Assembly (NCBI GenBank): GCA_001824435.1
Contig: MHXH01000020.1
Coordinates: forward strand, 1 to 55,109
Direction: 5' to 3'
Length of the DNA: 55,109 bases
Source: Parcubacteria group bacterium RIFCSPLOWO2_01_FULL_48_18
GTDB lineage: Bacteria > Patescibacteriota > Minisyncoccia > UBA6257 > WO2-01-48-18
This document shows, piece after piece, positions 23,763-32,540 of this stretch. The notes under the pieces were generated by a model that saw only the letters and a program-made list of their open reading frames with translations, ran no database searches and was not told the DNA's origin. The first letter of the stretch is position 1; every line of letters starts with the position of its first letter. The position numbers were made by a program, and so were the translations under genes.

Positions 23763-26738
23763 TTAAAATTTTAAATATGTAGACTGCAACAATTCTGTAT
23801 CAGTCGGGGCGGGCGGAGGCGGTTCTATGACAGAACTCGAAGCAGGTGAAAGGCCAGAACCGGTCCATTCGCATTTAGTTACTTCACAACCGTCAATAAT
23901 ATATTTTTTAGAGCCGTATCCTTCGCCGCAAACAGGCATTGGATATAATGGACATGTTTTTGTAATTGATTCGCACCTCGGCGGCAACTGACAGCCATTG
24001 GCGTCATGGCCGCCGGAAATAATTTTTCCGTTTAGGCAGAAATCCGGTGCCGGCGGCGCAAAGAATGGACACCTTACTTCTATTTTGCATTCACCCTCGT
24101 ATTGAACTCCTATACCAGCGCACTTTACGGCGCATGAATTGCCGTAGGTTTTTCCGTCAACGCCACAGACCGGTTGATATACCTGAATACAATAGCAACC
24201 TTCTGTGGGTTTAGGTTCGACAGGAACGGGCTCCATGGGTTTTCCAATGCGGCATTCTCCGGAATATACCACTTTTACGCCATTGCATTCGGCATCAGCA
24301 TAACCGCAAGAATATGTCTTTCCGTCTGCGCCGCATACCGGATCGTAGCGGATACAGGCAATTTTGCATCTTGTTTCTATCGGCGGTTGAGGTAGCGGCG
24401 CCGGGGCCGGTTTTTCCGGCTCACGAGGCTCAATGCAAATCACAATTTCTTCAACAGGAATAGTACCGCTTCTTGCATCAAGCGAAGGTCCTTTCCACTT
24501 GCACGGCCATGCTTCAAAGTAGTTGTACCGCGCGGTCGCGCTCCCGGCCTGATTATGGATAATAATGGAAATGTTTTTGCGCTCGGTAACGCCTTTGGTA
24601 ACTTTCTTATACCACTCGAACAATTCCGGGGTATGCATATTGCCGCGCCGAAGTATGATGTTGCTGTAATTTGTTTTTCCGGGTCGTTTGTGCATAACCC
24701 GTTCCGTTCCCTCCTGATACTCGACAACTTCCTGCGCATTTTCCAAGCCATCAACCGTTTTAAAACTACCTACCTTAGCTCCGTCAATTTCCATATCAAA
24801 AAATAGTTCTGTCTCCAGCCTCGCCGGCTCACCGGTTGTAAATTCTTTTTCCGGAGCATCCAACCCCTGAAACTTGCGCATTCCTTCCCGTACTAACGCC
24901 TCTGCGGCCCTGGCCAATCCGAACGCCTCGCCGTATTTCTTTTGGTCAAATACCTGCTGCGCTTGTTGAAGTTTTTCTTCGGCTTGTTTAAAAAGCTTAT
25001 CTTTCTGTTCGTCGCCGGCCGAAATTTCCTCGACGAGAAGCTTGTCGTAGAAATGTATATTTCTTTCTAAAAGTTCTTTGACATAATTGATTTCGGACTC
25101 GGCGTAATTAGCAATATCCCTTTCCGATTTTTTAAAAGACTCTTTCAGTCCCTCAAGGACTTGATCCAGAATTTCTGGGACTTCCATTTCAGAAAATGCT
25201 CTTTGATCCTCGGACTTTAGATGAGGGAGACTAAGCCTTAGATCCTCCGGTCTTAGATGAGGAAGGCTGAATTTTAAATTCTGATTAACTTCTTCAAGAA
25301 CCGAAAGATGTCGCAGGTCATCGCCGGGGAGCTGATCAAAGGTTTCTTTTAGCGCCCCTACCCCTCTTTGTTCTATAAGATTTTTTAGGCCCTTTTGCAC
25401 GCCGCTAAGCAAATTTTCACGCACTTTCTCAAGCGCTAACCGTGCTTCTTCCGACGCCTTTTGGGAGATCCGGTCAAGAATTTCAACCGAGCGAAGATGC
25501 TTTAATTCGCTTCCTTTAGCATTAATAAAAGCGCGTTCGATTTTTCCGGCAAAGTTTGCGGCAGTGTCCTTTTTGGAGGCGGCGATAACGGTTTCTTCGA
25601 CAATTGCCTTCATGTTTCTGATTGAATTCATTTCAGCGTCATGCTTTGCTTTTTCGGCGAGTTCGTCAAATAGCTTTTCGTGCTTTACGACTTGATCGGC
25701 AAGCTGATCAAGAAGACGGTCAACATTAGGATTCTGGGAAGTTTCTCTTAGCGATTCGAAACGATTTTTAAGTCTTTCTTGAGCTTTTTGGTAATTCTCG
25801 AATGCTTTGGCGACGGCTTCGGCGTTTTCCGGATCTTTTTCCTTGACTATTTTTGCCTCTGCGGCTTTCTTGTTGACGATTTCAAGTTCAAACCTAGTTT
25901 TTGCCACGGCGCCGAAGGTGAATAATCTTTTGATACCGCGACCCCATTCTTTTAAGAAATAAAGCTTGCTAGTCGGTAGAAGCCTTGGCTCTTTGATGCC
26001 CAAATCTTCAAGGCTTACTGTTTCTGCTTGCGCTAACTCGGTAGCCGGCGGTTCGTTCTGGAGCGCGGCCGCAAACGTATTTTTGTACTTATCAAAATAT
26101 TCTTTGAATTTTTTGAAAAATTCTTCTTGATCATCATTTTTAGGATCTTGGTCGTGGTCGTCAAATGGAGGTTTTACTCCTACCGCATCATAATTGTAAA
26201 TCTTGACATGGATAAATTCATGAAGCATCTGTTCGTAAAGCTTCCAGCCGCTTGATTCATCGTTATCAATCGTTCGCAGCCGCAAATCTTTCTGGCAGAA
26301 GAATTTAACCTTAATTGTCTGTACGCCGTTCACTTTTTTGTCGGTAGTGTAGGTATAAGCCGGGTGAGAATTATAGATATTCTCGGCATCTTGCTCCAAC
26401 TCTTCAGCGGTTTTATCGGTTTCGATTCCGTCACGGTCATCTTTGTATTGTTTTTTAAAACCGTCTAAATCATCAACATAAATTTCAACCGGTACGGTTT
26501 TATTCATCTTGGTTTCATCGGCAATCTGCTTATCAATTCCTTTTACCGCATCGCCGGATAAAAACTTCGCCAGGGCTTCTTTGAAATCTTCATAAATATC
26601 ATTCGGTACAAGGCTTTTATCACAAGGATTGTCTTTCGGCGTTTTGTCTTTAACGTCAATAACCGACAAAGCAAATGCCGGATTAACGAGCAGTACAACT
26701 CCAATAAAAATTATTGTCACGAACAAAGATCGCTTCAT
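23763..26738 (-). CDS. Large secreted protein: HEXXH, DUF5667-like, tail-tube-like and Kazal domains
   Basis: 991 aa with an N-terminal signal sequence (LFVTIIFIGVVLLVNPAFA). Regions in order: 30-220 contains HEFIH (173-177), a zinc-metallopeptidase-type HEXXH; 250-620 is helical and coiled-coil-rich, opening with a DUF5667-like PRLLPTSKLYFLKEWGRG and holding a short tandem repeat (SLPHLRPEDL/SLPHLKSEDQ); 645-771 closely follows the T4 gp19/TIGR02241 tail-tube pattern (EIDG...VDGLENAQEVVEY, RPGKTNYSNIILRRG, FEAWPCKWKGPSLDA); 791-829 and 848-884 are Kazal-type repeats (PVCGADGKTY, PVCGVDGKTY); 890-956 are further Cys knots. No C-terminal anchor is seen. Expected outside the membrane. TATAAT lies 6 nt before the ATG. 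Confidence 0.85.
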   Translation of the reverse strand: MKRSLFVTIIFIGVVLLVNPAFALSVIDVKDKTPKDNPCDKSLVPNDIYEDFKEALAKFLSGDAVKGIDKQIADETKMNKTVPVEIYVDDLDGFKKQYKDDRDGIETDKTAEELEQDAENIYNSHPAYTYTTDKKVNGVQTIKVKFFCQKDLRLRTIDNDESSGWKLYEQMLHEFIHVKIYNYDAVGVKPPFDDHDQDPKNDDQEEFFKKFKEYFDKYKNTFAAALQNEPPATELAQAETVSLEDLGIKEPRLLPTSKLYFLKEWGRGIKRLFTFGAVAKTRFELEIVNKKAAEAKIVKEKDPENAEAVAKAFENYQKAQERLKNRFESLRETSQNPNVDRLLDQLADQVVKHEKLFDELAEKAKHDAEMNSIRNMKAIVEETVIAASKKDTAANFAGKIERAFINAKGSELKHLRSVEILDRISQKASEEARLALEKVRENLLSGVQKGLKNLIEQRGVGALKETFDQLPGDDLRHLSVLEEVNQNLKFSLPHLRPEDLRLSLPHLKSEDQRAFSEMEVPEILDQVLEGLKESFKKSERDIANYAESEINYVKELLERNIHFYDKLLVEEISAGDEQKDKLFKQAEEKLQQAQQVFDQKKYGEAFGLARAAEALVREGMRKFQGLDAPEKEFTTGEPARLETELFFDMEIDGAKVGSFKTVDGLENAQEVVEYQEGTERVMHKRPGKTNYSNIILRRGNMHTPELFEWYKKVTKGVTERKNISIIIHNQAGSATARYNYFEAWPCKWKGPSLDARSGTIPVEEIVICIEPREPEKPAPAPLPQPPIETRCKIACIRYDPVCGADGKTYSCGYADAECNGVKVVYSGECRIGKPMEPVPVEPKPTEGCYCIQVYQPVCGVDGKTYGNSCAVKCAGIGVQYEGECKIEVRCPFFAPPAPDFCLNGKIISGGHDANGCQLPPRCESITKTCPLYPMPVCGEGYGSKKYIIDGCEVTKCEWTGSGLSPASSSVIEPPPPAPTDTELLQSTYLKF

Positions 26739-26744
26739 AATTTT

Positions 26745-26750
26745 ATTATA
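26745..26750 (-). promoter_or_regulatory. TATAAT 6 nt upstream of the 991 aa protein ATG
   Basis: A perfect -10 hexamer is followed by six bases and the ATG at 26738, with no Shine-Dalgarno between. This is a candidate leaderless promoter. Confidence 0.45.
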
Positions 26751-26795
26751 TCATTTTTGGAGGAATACAATAAAAACTTTTAAGTCTTATGGAGA

Positions 26796-28982
26796 TTACA
26801 GCGCCGGCGGGGGGGATTCAATAGTTTCGTCAAGTTCGGCGCTGCAAGCTCTTACTTGCACATAGTAGTTGGCGATCTTTTTGACCGCGTAATAAGATTT
26901 TTGGATATTGCCGTCTTTTGGATCAGTGGGGATTTTGCCGATATATTTTCCTGCCAGGTCATCGGTTAAATCAATACAGGCATCAGCCGTAAATTCAGTT
27001 CCGTCGCCGTCATCGGTAATTACTACTTTGTTTAGAGCAGGCGAATAAAAAAGATTATCGGTTTCAAGAGTCATTGTATATTGGAAATATTGATTGGGCG
27101 GAAGATTTATAAGTGACAGCGAGGGAAAATTTACGGTTGAGTTTTGAATTTCAGAATACGAGGATGAGACCGTGCCGTCAGAACCAACAAAATCTTCTTC
27201 GGCGCAGGCACTATCGTTGCAGGATCGCGCCTGAAACAAAATCCTTAGCACCCCTCGTTGGTAATGCTCTAAGATTTCTTGGGCTGAAAGAACCCGGCCA
27301 TATACGGCCAGCTCGTCAATGTCGCCGAGCCATTTATTGGTTCTATTGCCATTCCAAACCGTATAGGCGCCGATAGTGGTTGGATGGTACGTTGCGGGAT
27401 TGAGAAGGGCGTCGGGAGCAAGCGACCGCGATCCTTGAGAGATGCCGTCAACATAGATCTTGAGCGAGTCTCCGGATTTATAGGTTGCGGCTACATGGTG
27501 CCATGTGCCGGCTGCATACGCTTGTGTAGTCGAAACCCCTGTCCAGCCGCCGGCTACTTGATCAATTGCCGTAAAAAATTTGCCGGTATTTCGGGCTGCG
27601 CCAATTTCAATTTCTCCTTTCCAGCCGTGGTAAAATGCAACCTTGTCTTCGGTGGGAATAATATCGGTTTTAAGCCAGGCTTCAATCGTAACCTCATTAG
27701 GGACAGAAACAAACAGGGCCTGACCGATATCTACGTATCCAGCCGGCGTTGAATAGTCAATTAAAAGATATGGTTGATACTCCCCTTCTCTGGAATAGAA
27801 AAACCAGTAGGCCTGGGAGGTGTCTTCATTTGAATCTTTTAAAATCCAGCCCAAATTGGATTCAGGGCCGCTGTAAAAATTTTTAACGTCTTGGGTAACG
27901 TCCCAATTGTCCCATTTTAAAACTCCGGTCCAGCCGACTGTTGCTGAAGCGCTTGCGCTAAAGTTGAAGTCGCCGCCGTCATTTGTCCAGTTATTGGTTC
28001 CATTATATTTATTCCAGGTTACTCCGGCTTCGGTCCAGTTTTTGATTACTTTATGAAGGTTAAGCGTCCTGGTTCCTCCATAGGTGGTATATTCTCTAAG
28101 AAAAAGTTTGGCCGAGCTAATATTGACATTGGCCGGGATACTGGATAAGTCAAATTTTATAACAGCTCGCTTGTTATAGCCGATATTCCACGGATATACT
28201 TCAAGGATTGTGGAACCACCGACATTGCTGTTGGGCGATCCCTGATACAGCGAAGAGTCGGCAACTGGATATACAGTTAGCTGAGTAGTTGAGGAAAAGC
28301 TTAGGGCTTTGTTTAATTTGCCGGCTGCTCCATACATTGCTCCATGATTTGTTCCGTTTTTGTTGTTTCCGCTCGAGTCAACAATAGCTCCGCCCGATTC
28401 GTTCATGTGCATAAGCAGGGCATTGCTATTCATGTTGGCATTGCCGGATGAATACGCGGTTTCTGACGCGCCGCTACCCGGAAGCTCTTTTCCGTAAGGC
28501 GCTAAAGGTGTCCAGGAAATCGTTGTCCAAGTGGTGCTGGCCGTAGCATCTTTTATTGAGGAGATATATATTCCGCTGCTGTTTGTTTTGCCGGCCGGAG
28601 TTAGTTCAACCGCGGAATTATTTACGCCCCACAAGGTATCCGAGTAAATCCCCTCATCAAACTCTTGCCTGATGTCATCTGTAAAAGAATTTGTTTTGCC
28701 CTTTCCACAGCTAGTGCGGCAGCCGGAAACAGCAGTCCCCATCATTTGTAAGGTACTGCTAATATTCGAAATAAAATCGCCGCCGTTATCAAGGGCATGA
28801 CGGTTTATGGCTCCAGAAAGAATTTTTACTTCGGCGTGTCGTCTGGCATTACGAGCTTCAGTAAGCCGTCGGCCGGGATTTACGGTAATAATAGCGGTTG
28901 AGGCGAGCACCGCCAAAATGGCAACAACAATGATAAGCTCTAAAAGCGAGAAGGCGCGGTTAGATAATTGAACTTCTCTCAC
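26796..28982 (-). CDS. Giant type IV pilin-like protein with DNRLRE nested in a LamG domain
   Basis: 728 aa, GTG start. The N-terminus has a prepilin signal (NRAFSLLELIIVVAILAVLA, with Ala instead of Gly before Phe and the conserved Glu at +5) and the pilin helix. Residues from about 190 begin a LamG/concanavalin-like fold (MHMNESGGAIVDSSGNNKNG, GKLNKALSF). This is interrupted by a DNRLRE-type domain (AVIKFDLSSIP, SSAKLFLREYT, WTEAGVTWNKYNG, WILKDSNED), and then the LamG fold resumes (GYVDIGQALFV, VTIEAWLKTD, WHHVAATYKSGDSLKIYVDG, WLGDIDELAVYGR). The C-terminal part is beta-rich with a few Cys. Probably a surface-exposed minor pilin or adhesin. It is read before the 991 aa gene. Confidence 0.85.
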   Translation of the reverse strand: MREVQLSNRAFSLLELIIVVAILAVLASTAIITVNPGRRLTEARNARRHAEVKILSGAINRHALDNGGDFISNISSTLQMMGTAVSGCRTSCGKGKTNSFTDDIRQEFDEGIYSDTLWGVNNSAVELTPAGKTNSSGIYISSIKDATASTTWTTISWTPLAPYGKELPGSGASETAYSSGNANMNSNALLMHMNESGGAIVDSSGNNKNGTNHGAMYGAAGKLNKALSFSSTTQLTVYPVADSSLYQGSPNSNVGGSTILEVYPWNIGYNKRAVIKFDLSSIPANVNISSAKLFLREYTTYGGTRTLNLHKVIKNWTEAGVTWNKYNGTNNWTNDGGDFNFSASASATVGWTGVLKWDNWDVTQDVKNFYSGPESNLGWILKDSNEDTSQAYWFFYSREGEYQPYLLIDYSTPAGYVDIGQALFVSVPNEVTIEAWLKTDIIPTEDKVAFYHGWKGEIEIGAARNTGKFFTAIDQVAGGWTGVSTTQAYAAGTWHHVAATYKSGDSLKIYVDGISQGSRSLAPDALLNPATYHPTTIGAYTVWNGNRTNKWLGDIDELAVYGRVLSAQEILEHYQRGVLRILFQARSCNDSACAEEDFVGSDGTVSSSYSEIQNSTVNFPSLSLINLPPNQYFQYTMTLETDNLFYSPALNKVVITDDGDGTEFTADACIDLTDDLAGKYIGKIPTDPKDGNIQKSYYAVKKIANYYVQVRACSAELDETIESPPPAL

Positions 28983-29092
28983 ATTTAAATAATAATACTA
29001 TTTTCCACCGAAAAAAATGTCCCTAGGGATTATCCACAAAAGTTATCAACTACGGTCTGAAAATCGACTGCGGCTTGAAGCTTAAAATACAA

Positions 29093-29125
29093 CAAAAAAA
29101 ACTCCTCCGCAATATTCTGCGAAGG
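29093..29125 (-). terminator. Rho-independent terminator after the DUF5317-like gene
   Basis: An 8 bp stem (CCTTCGCA/TGCGGAGG on the minus strand) with a 6 nt loop is followed by a run of T residues, 26 nt past the stop codon. Confidence 0.85.
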
Positions 29126-29150
29126 CGTTTCGTTCCAACAATGTTTCCAA

Positions 29151-29582
29151 TTACGCTAGAATTGCCCAAAGCAACAAAGGAAGGGCGGAGGCATAACTGA
29201 TAAAATCCCCTAAGCTAAATACGCTATCGAGGCGGGGCACGCGAAATCTGTCTGCTAAGAATTTCAATCGGACGCTTCCGTCAAAGGCGATCTCTTTTTT
29301 CCCTCGGCCGACAAGCTCCCACACCTTTTCGCCTCGCGGCGCTACCTCGCCCCACGACTCTGGCTTTTCTTTCTCGTTTTTGTAGAGGAGCTTTGGCATT
29401 CTGCCGCCATTGACAAAAATGACGAGCGTATTGAGCAACCCGCAGACGACCATACCCAACAGCATAATACCGAACAGATAATATCCAGCCAGAAATTGTG
29501 CGAGCATAATCACGGCCACAAAAACAATCCCCGCGCATCGCAAGCCGTACATCGGAATCATATGCTCTTTGGGTCCTATCAT
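29151..29582 (-). CDS. DUF5317-like membrane protein
   Basis: 143 aa from ATG 29582, preferred over an upstream TTG (29603) because AAAGGAA is positioned for it. Two or three N-terminal helices (IVFVAVIMLAQFLAGYYLFG, MLLGMVVCGLLNTLVIFVN) lead into the family-like VNGGRMPKLLY. The C-terminal half has RLKFLADRFRVPRLDSVFSL, GDFISYASALPLLL, and resembles DUF5317. Function unknown. It has its own terminator. 96 nt separate it from the DUF3592 gene upstream. Confidence 0.7.
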   Translation of the reverse strand: MIGPKEHMIPMYGLRCAGIVFVAVIMLAQFLAGYYLFGIMLLGMVVCGLLNTLVIFVNGGRMPKLLYKNEKEKPESWGEVAPRGEKVWELVGRGKKEIAFDGSVRLKFLADRFRVPRLDSVFSLGDFISYASALPLLLWAILA

Positions 29583-29678
29583 ATCAGCCGTTCCTTTCGC
29601 CAATGCACGTTCCAGTTAGAATAAGGGTACCATCCTTAAGAATAAAGACAGCGGCGCGGAGAGTCAACTCTCTCTTCG

Positions 29679-30242
29679 CTACTGCTGGATAGTCAAAATC
29701 GGGGGGGCCGATGGCGGAGCCGCATCCGTACCGCGGATTACTTTTTTGAGCGAACTCGCAAACCCAAGAAGTCCTACTAACACGAAGAGGCCGCCGATGC
29801 CCGCTACCATAAAACTGCTCCAGTTTGCGCCGGGCTCGAGCACAGATGTTTTAGGATCATCCGGATTGTAATACACTATCACCGACTTTCCTTCGCTATA
29901 GCGATTAACAACCTCCCTCGCGTGGGATGGATCAGAAGAGCTGTAGTCGCCAAACGTAACTTTACTACCGGTATACAAAACACCTTCAACCGTATAGTCG
30001 TACGCAATGTCAGCGCCATAGGTAGTACTGTCAGATCCTGTATGGGTTGATAGCCGCGAAACCGTGACGGTACCTTCGGCCGACGGCCAGTTTTTACTCT
30101 TCATGGCATTTTGCGCCATTGGCAACCCGAAAAAATAACCAACCGCTCCTCCTGCAAGTACAATCAGCAAAGAAACAAACATTGTCTTTGTCGGCGAAAG
30201 CGTAGTCGTAGACGAACCTCTAAAAGTGATAAATCGTGCCAT
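29679..30242 (-). CDS. DUF3592 membrane protein
   Basis: 187 aa. An N-terminal helix (MFVSLLIVLAGGAVGYFFGL) is followed by the extracytoplasmic DUF3592 beta-domain (WPSAEGTVTVSRLSTHTG, YDYTVEGVLYTGSKVTFGDY, VNRYSEGKSVIVYYNPDDPK, TSVLEPG), then a second helix (FMVAGIGGLFVLVGLLGFA) and a Pro-rich tail. The pattern VxVyYnPxxPxxsvLepG is diagnostic of DUF3592. Function unknown. It lies 34 nt after the beta-propeller gene on the same strand, so co-transcription is likely. Confidence 0.85.
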   Translation of the reverse strand: MARFITFRGSSTTTLSPTKTMFVSLLIVLAGGAVGYFFGLPMAQNAMKSKNWPSAEGTVTVSRLSTHTGSDSTTYGADIAYDYTVEGVLYTGSKVTFGDYSSSDPSHAREVVNRYSEGKSVIVYYNPDDPKTSVLEPGANWSSFMVAGIGGLFVLVGLLGFASSLKKVIRGTDAAPPSAPPILTIQQ

Positions 30243-30276
30243 ACTAATGTAAGTATCGAACCCCGCGCGGGCGTTT

Positions 30277-32337
30277 CTACAAATTCAACTTATTCACTTC
30301 TTTCCAATCGTTCTCGTTAATCACCACGATTTTATCCTGACCGATGATGTAAAGATAGTCGTCAAGATACACTGCCCGTTTTACGGCAATGCCGCTCACT
30401 ACCTTTTTCAGTTCAAGTTTGTCATTGACGTACGAAAACACGTATCCTCCTTTTCCGCCAGGCACGAAAAATACTTCGTGCTTGTCATCAAGGAGAAATG
30501 CGTGATAATTGCTGGAAACCTCGGTCCAATATTCGCTTAACAGATACTTGGCGGCCTCTTTGGGATTGGCGGGGTCGGCTACATCGAAGAGCGATAGTTT
30601 TACCTGTGACCCCTCTTGTCCAACGCCCAACACTCGGGTTCGACTAATCGGATGCAGGTACGAAGAAAAGCCTGGAATTTTAAGCTCGCCCTTCATTTCC
30701 GGCGCACGAGGATTAGACAAGTCCAAAACGTAAAAAGGATCAACCTGACGAAACGTCACCACATATCCTTTGTCGCCCACAAACCGCACCGAATAAATCC
30801 GTTCTGTAACGCCGAGTCCCTCGACAGAACCAACCGTCTCCAGGTCATTGTCCAATATATACACATCGTTCACGCTCTCTGTCTGGCCGGAAAATCCAAC
30901 AAACCCCCAAAAGCGCGATCGCTCTCCGATGGTAACCGCGACGCGGAGATGATTCTTGAATTCATCGAGAGAAAATTGATTGAGGAGCGCACCGGGAACC
31001 TGTCCTGTTGCGGCTACGGCAAAATCCCGAACGTTGATTTTCACGATCTCGGTCTTTTCCAATTCCCGCGCATGCGCCTTGAAATAATCTTTCCCGCGGT
31101 TGGCAAGCTCGTTTTCCAATTTCAACTGCTCGTCGCTTGAGAGCGAACTCTGGTATTGCGAAAGAATGATCCCAAGTTCGGTAAGTTTTGCGCTCTCGCT
31201 GATATCATACGTACCCAACTTACCGATTCGCTCCACAAGCGAAGCGGGAAACAAATCGTGCGCAGCCTCTGCCAAAAAATTGTAGTACACCCCCACAATC
31301 TCCGCGGGTCGCCCGTATGCCAGATAGATCGCGTCCGTAGACATATAAATAACCGAATTGTCGCTCGAACCCACAAATGAAACCCGGCGCTCCACCTCGC
31401 CGCTTGCAGGATTAATCACCATCGCGGTATAGGTCGTATCCACCGGAACAGGCGATCCTCCCGGACGGTACACCTCAATGCATGGTATTACGACGGGAAA
31501 AGTACCTTTAAAAAGCGGTATCGGGCACGGCCGGTCAAATCGCGCCCTACTTCCTACAACAAGGTATAACTTTCCGTTGTACAAACGGCTGGTTTCGATA
31601 AAGTTGTTTTCATCAAGTTCCAGTGTCCATTTTTCGTACGGATTTTTCGGATCGGAAACACTGTAGCCGAAAATGGAATTGCCGGAAAAAACCAACAGCG
31701 TACCGTCGTAAAGCAGCAGATTGCCGGCCTTATCAATCTCCGAATCTATCGCTAAATCAGCAGGCGGAAATGCCCGCACGGCTTTTACGCCGCGCTTCAC
31801 CTCCGGAGGATAGATAACCGACTCGTCAAAACGAATCCCGGACAACGGACGAATATAATAATCATAAACTTCTTTGGAAAAATAAATTTCAGTGCCGTCG
31901 GTTTTTACTATATCCGGCTCGTCAATCCCTTCTACCTGCACATTGGTTTCGGAAACGCGCGACGGACCTCCTCCGCCCTTGGCTCCGTCTGCCGCAAGAG
32001 GAGCAGGAGCCGCCATCATCGGAAGCGCCATTTCTTCAAACGCTACTGCCCTCATAAGACCGACGCCGCCAAATCCATATCCGGCAGAGACAAGCGATGC
32101 GCCTTCCAAAAGATACGACTTAAACTCTTCTTCAGAGGTAAATTTCTGAATGCCGCTTTTAACGGGTGATGGACCCGGAGGCGGTCCGCCAGTTGGCGGA
32201 CCAGCTGGCGGAGGCGACGATATTGGGCCTGCTACCGGCGCTACAACGCGAAGAAGCGCAAGATTAATAACCGTGGACGCCACAAATGCCGCGAACACCA
32301 CAACCAAAAGTAAATTTATAACTCCACTATCTTTCAT
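30277..32337 (-). CDS. Membrane-anchored beta-propeller protein
   Basis: 686 aa from ATG 32337 (MKDSGVINLL). One N-terminal membrane helix (LLLVVVFAAFVASTVINLALL) is followed by a Pro/Gly-rich linker and then a large extracytoplasmic domain of the Beta_propel type. VSETNVQVEGIDEPDIVKTD is its hallmark, followed by repeated blades (LLLYDGTLLVFSGNSIFGYS, GKLYLVVGSRAR, VSFVGSSDNSVIYMSTDAIY, GYVVTFRQVDPFYVLDLSNP, LHPISRTRVLGVGQE, VFFVPGGKGGYVFSY, YLYIIGQDKIVVINENDW). The linker contains an in-frame palindromic repeat (32185-32212). Function unknown; likely cell-surface binding. Confidence 0.88.
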   Translation of the reverse strand: MKDSGVINLLLVVVFAAFVASTVINLALLRVVAPVAGPISSPPPAGPPTGGPPPGPSPVKSGIQKFTSEEEFKSYLLEGASLVSAGYGFGGVGLMRAVAFEEMALPMMAAPAPLAADGAKGGGGPSRVSETNVQVEGIDEPDIVKTDGTEIYFSKEVYDYYIRPLSGIRFDESVIYPPEVKRGVKAVRAFPPADLAIDSEIDKAGNLLLYDGTLLVFSGNSIFGYSVSDPKNPYEKWTLELDENNFIETSRLYNGKLYLVVGSRARFDRPCPIPLFKGTFPVVIPCIEVYRPGGSPVPVDTTYTAMVINPASGEVERRVSFVGSSDNSVIYMSTDAIYLAYGRPAEIVGVYYNFLAEAAHDLFPASLVERIGKLGTYDISESAKLTELGIILSQYQSSLSSDEQLKLENELANRGKDYFKAHARELEKTEIVKINVRDFAVAATGQVPGALLNQFSLDEFKNHLRVAVTIGERSRFWGFVGFSGQTESVNDVYILDNDLETVGSVEGLGVTERIYSVRFVGDKGYVVTFRQVDPFYVLDLSNPRAPEMKGELKIPGFSSYLHPISRTRVLGVGQEGSQVKLSLFDVADPANPKEAAKYLLSEYWTEVSSNYHAFLLDDKHEVFFVPGGKGGYVFSYVNDKLELKKVVSGIAVKRAVYLDDYLYIIGQDKIVVINENDWKEVNKLNL
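32185..32212. repeat. Doubled short palindrome in the beta-propeller gene linker
   Basis: tccgccagttggcgga (32185-32200) is followed by ccagctggcgga (32201-32212). It is related to the ileS palindrome at 8872-8887. It is in-frame and encodes part of the Pro/Gly linker. Confidence 0.7.
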
Positions 32338-32362
32338 AATAAAACACAAACCCGATACCTAT

Positions 32363-32392
32363 ATAATACGGGTTGCATACCGATTATGCAAC
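32363..32392 (-). promoter_or_regulatory. Promoter with overlapping 8 bp inverted repeat, beta-propeller gene
   Basis: On the minus strand, TTGCAT (32391-32386) and TATTAT (32368-32363) are 17 bp apart. A perfect inverted repeat GTTGCATA-N5-TATGCAAC (32372-32392) covers the -35 and part of the spacer, as an operator would. Confidence 0.5.
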
Positions 32393-32493
32393 AATACTGA
32401 AAAAGGAAGATACCCCTTAGGATGCCACACTGATTCTTTCCTCAACGGGATTGGTAGGTAAAACGAAACTGTCTTTTGCCGGGAAACCTAAGG

Positions 32494-32520
32494 AAAAAAG
32501 CAGCATTATTATGCTGCTTT
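32494..32520 (-). terminator. Rho-independent terminator (possibly bidirectional)
   Basis: A perfect 10 bp stem (AAAGCAGCAT/ATGCTGCTTT) with a 4 nt loop is followed by T residues on the minus strand, 20 nt after the DUF4406-like gene. The A-rich other side could also stop plus-strand transcripts. Confidence 0.8.
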
Positions 32521-32540
32521 ATGATTTTGCCACGGAGCAG

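Noticed and set aside
29032-29040. Single DnaA-box-like TTATCCACA
   Set aside because: One box only, no cluster, AT-rich unwinding region or dnaA/dnaN nearby, so no origin is claimed.
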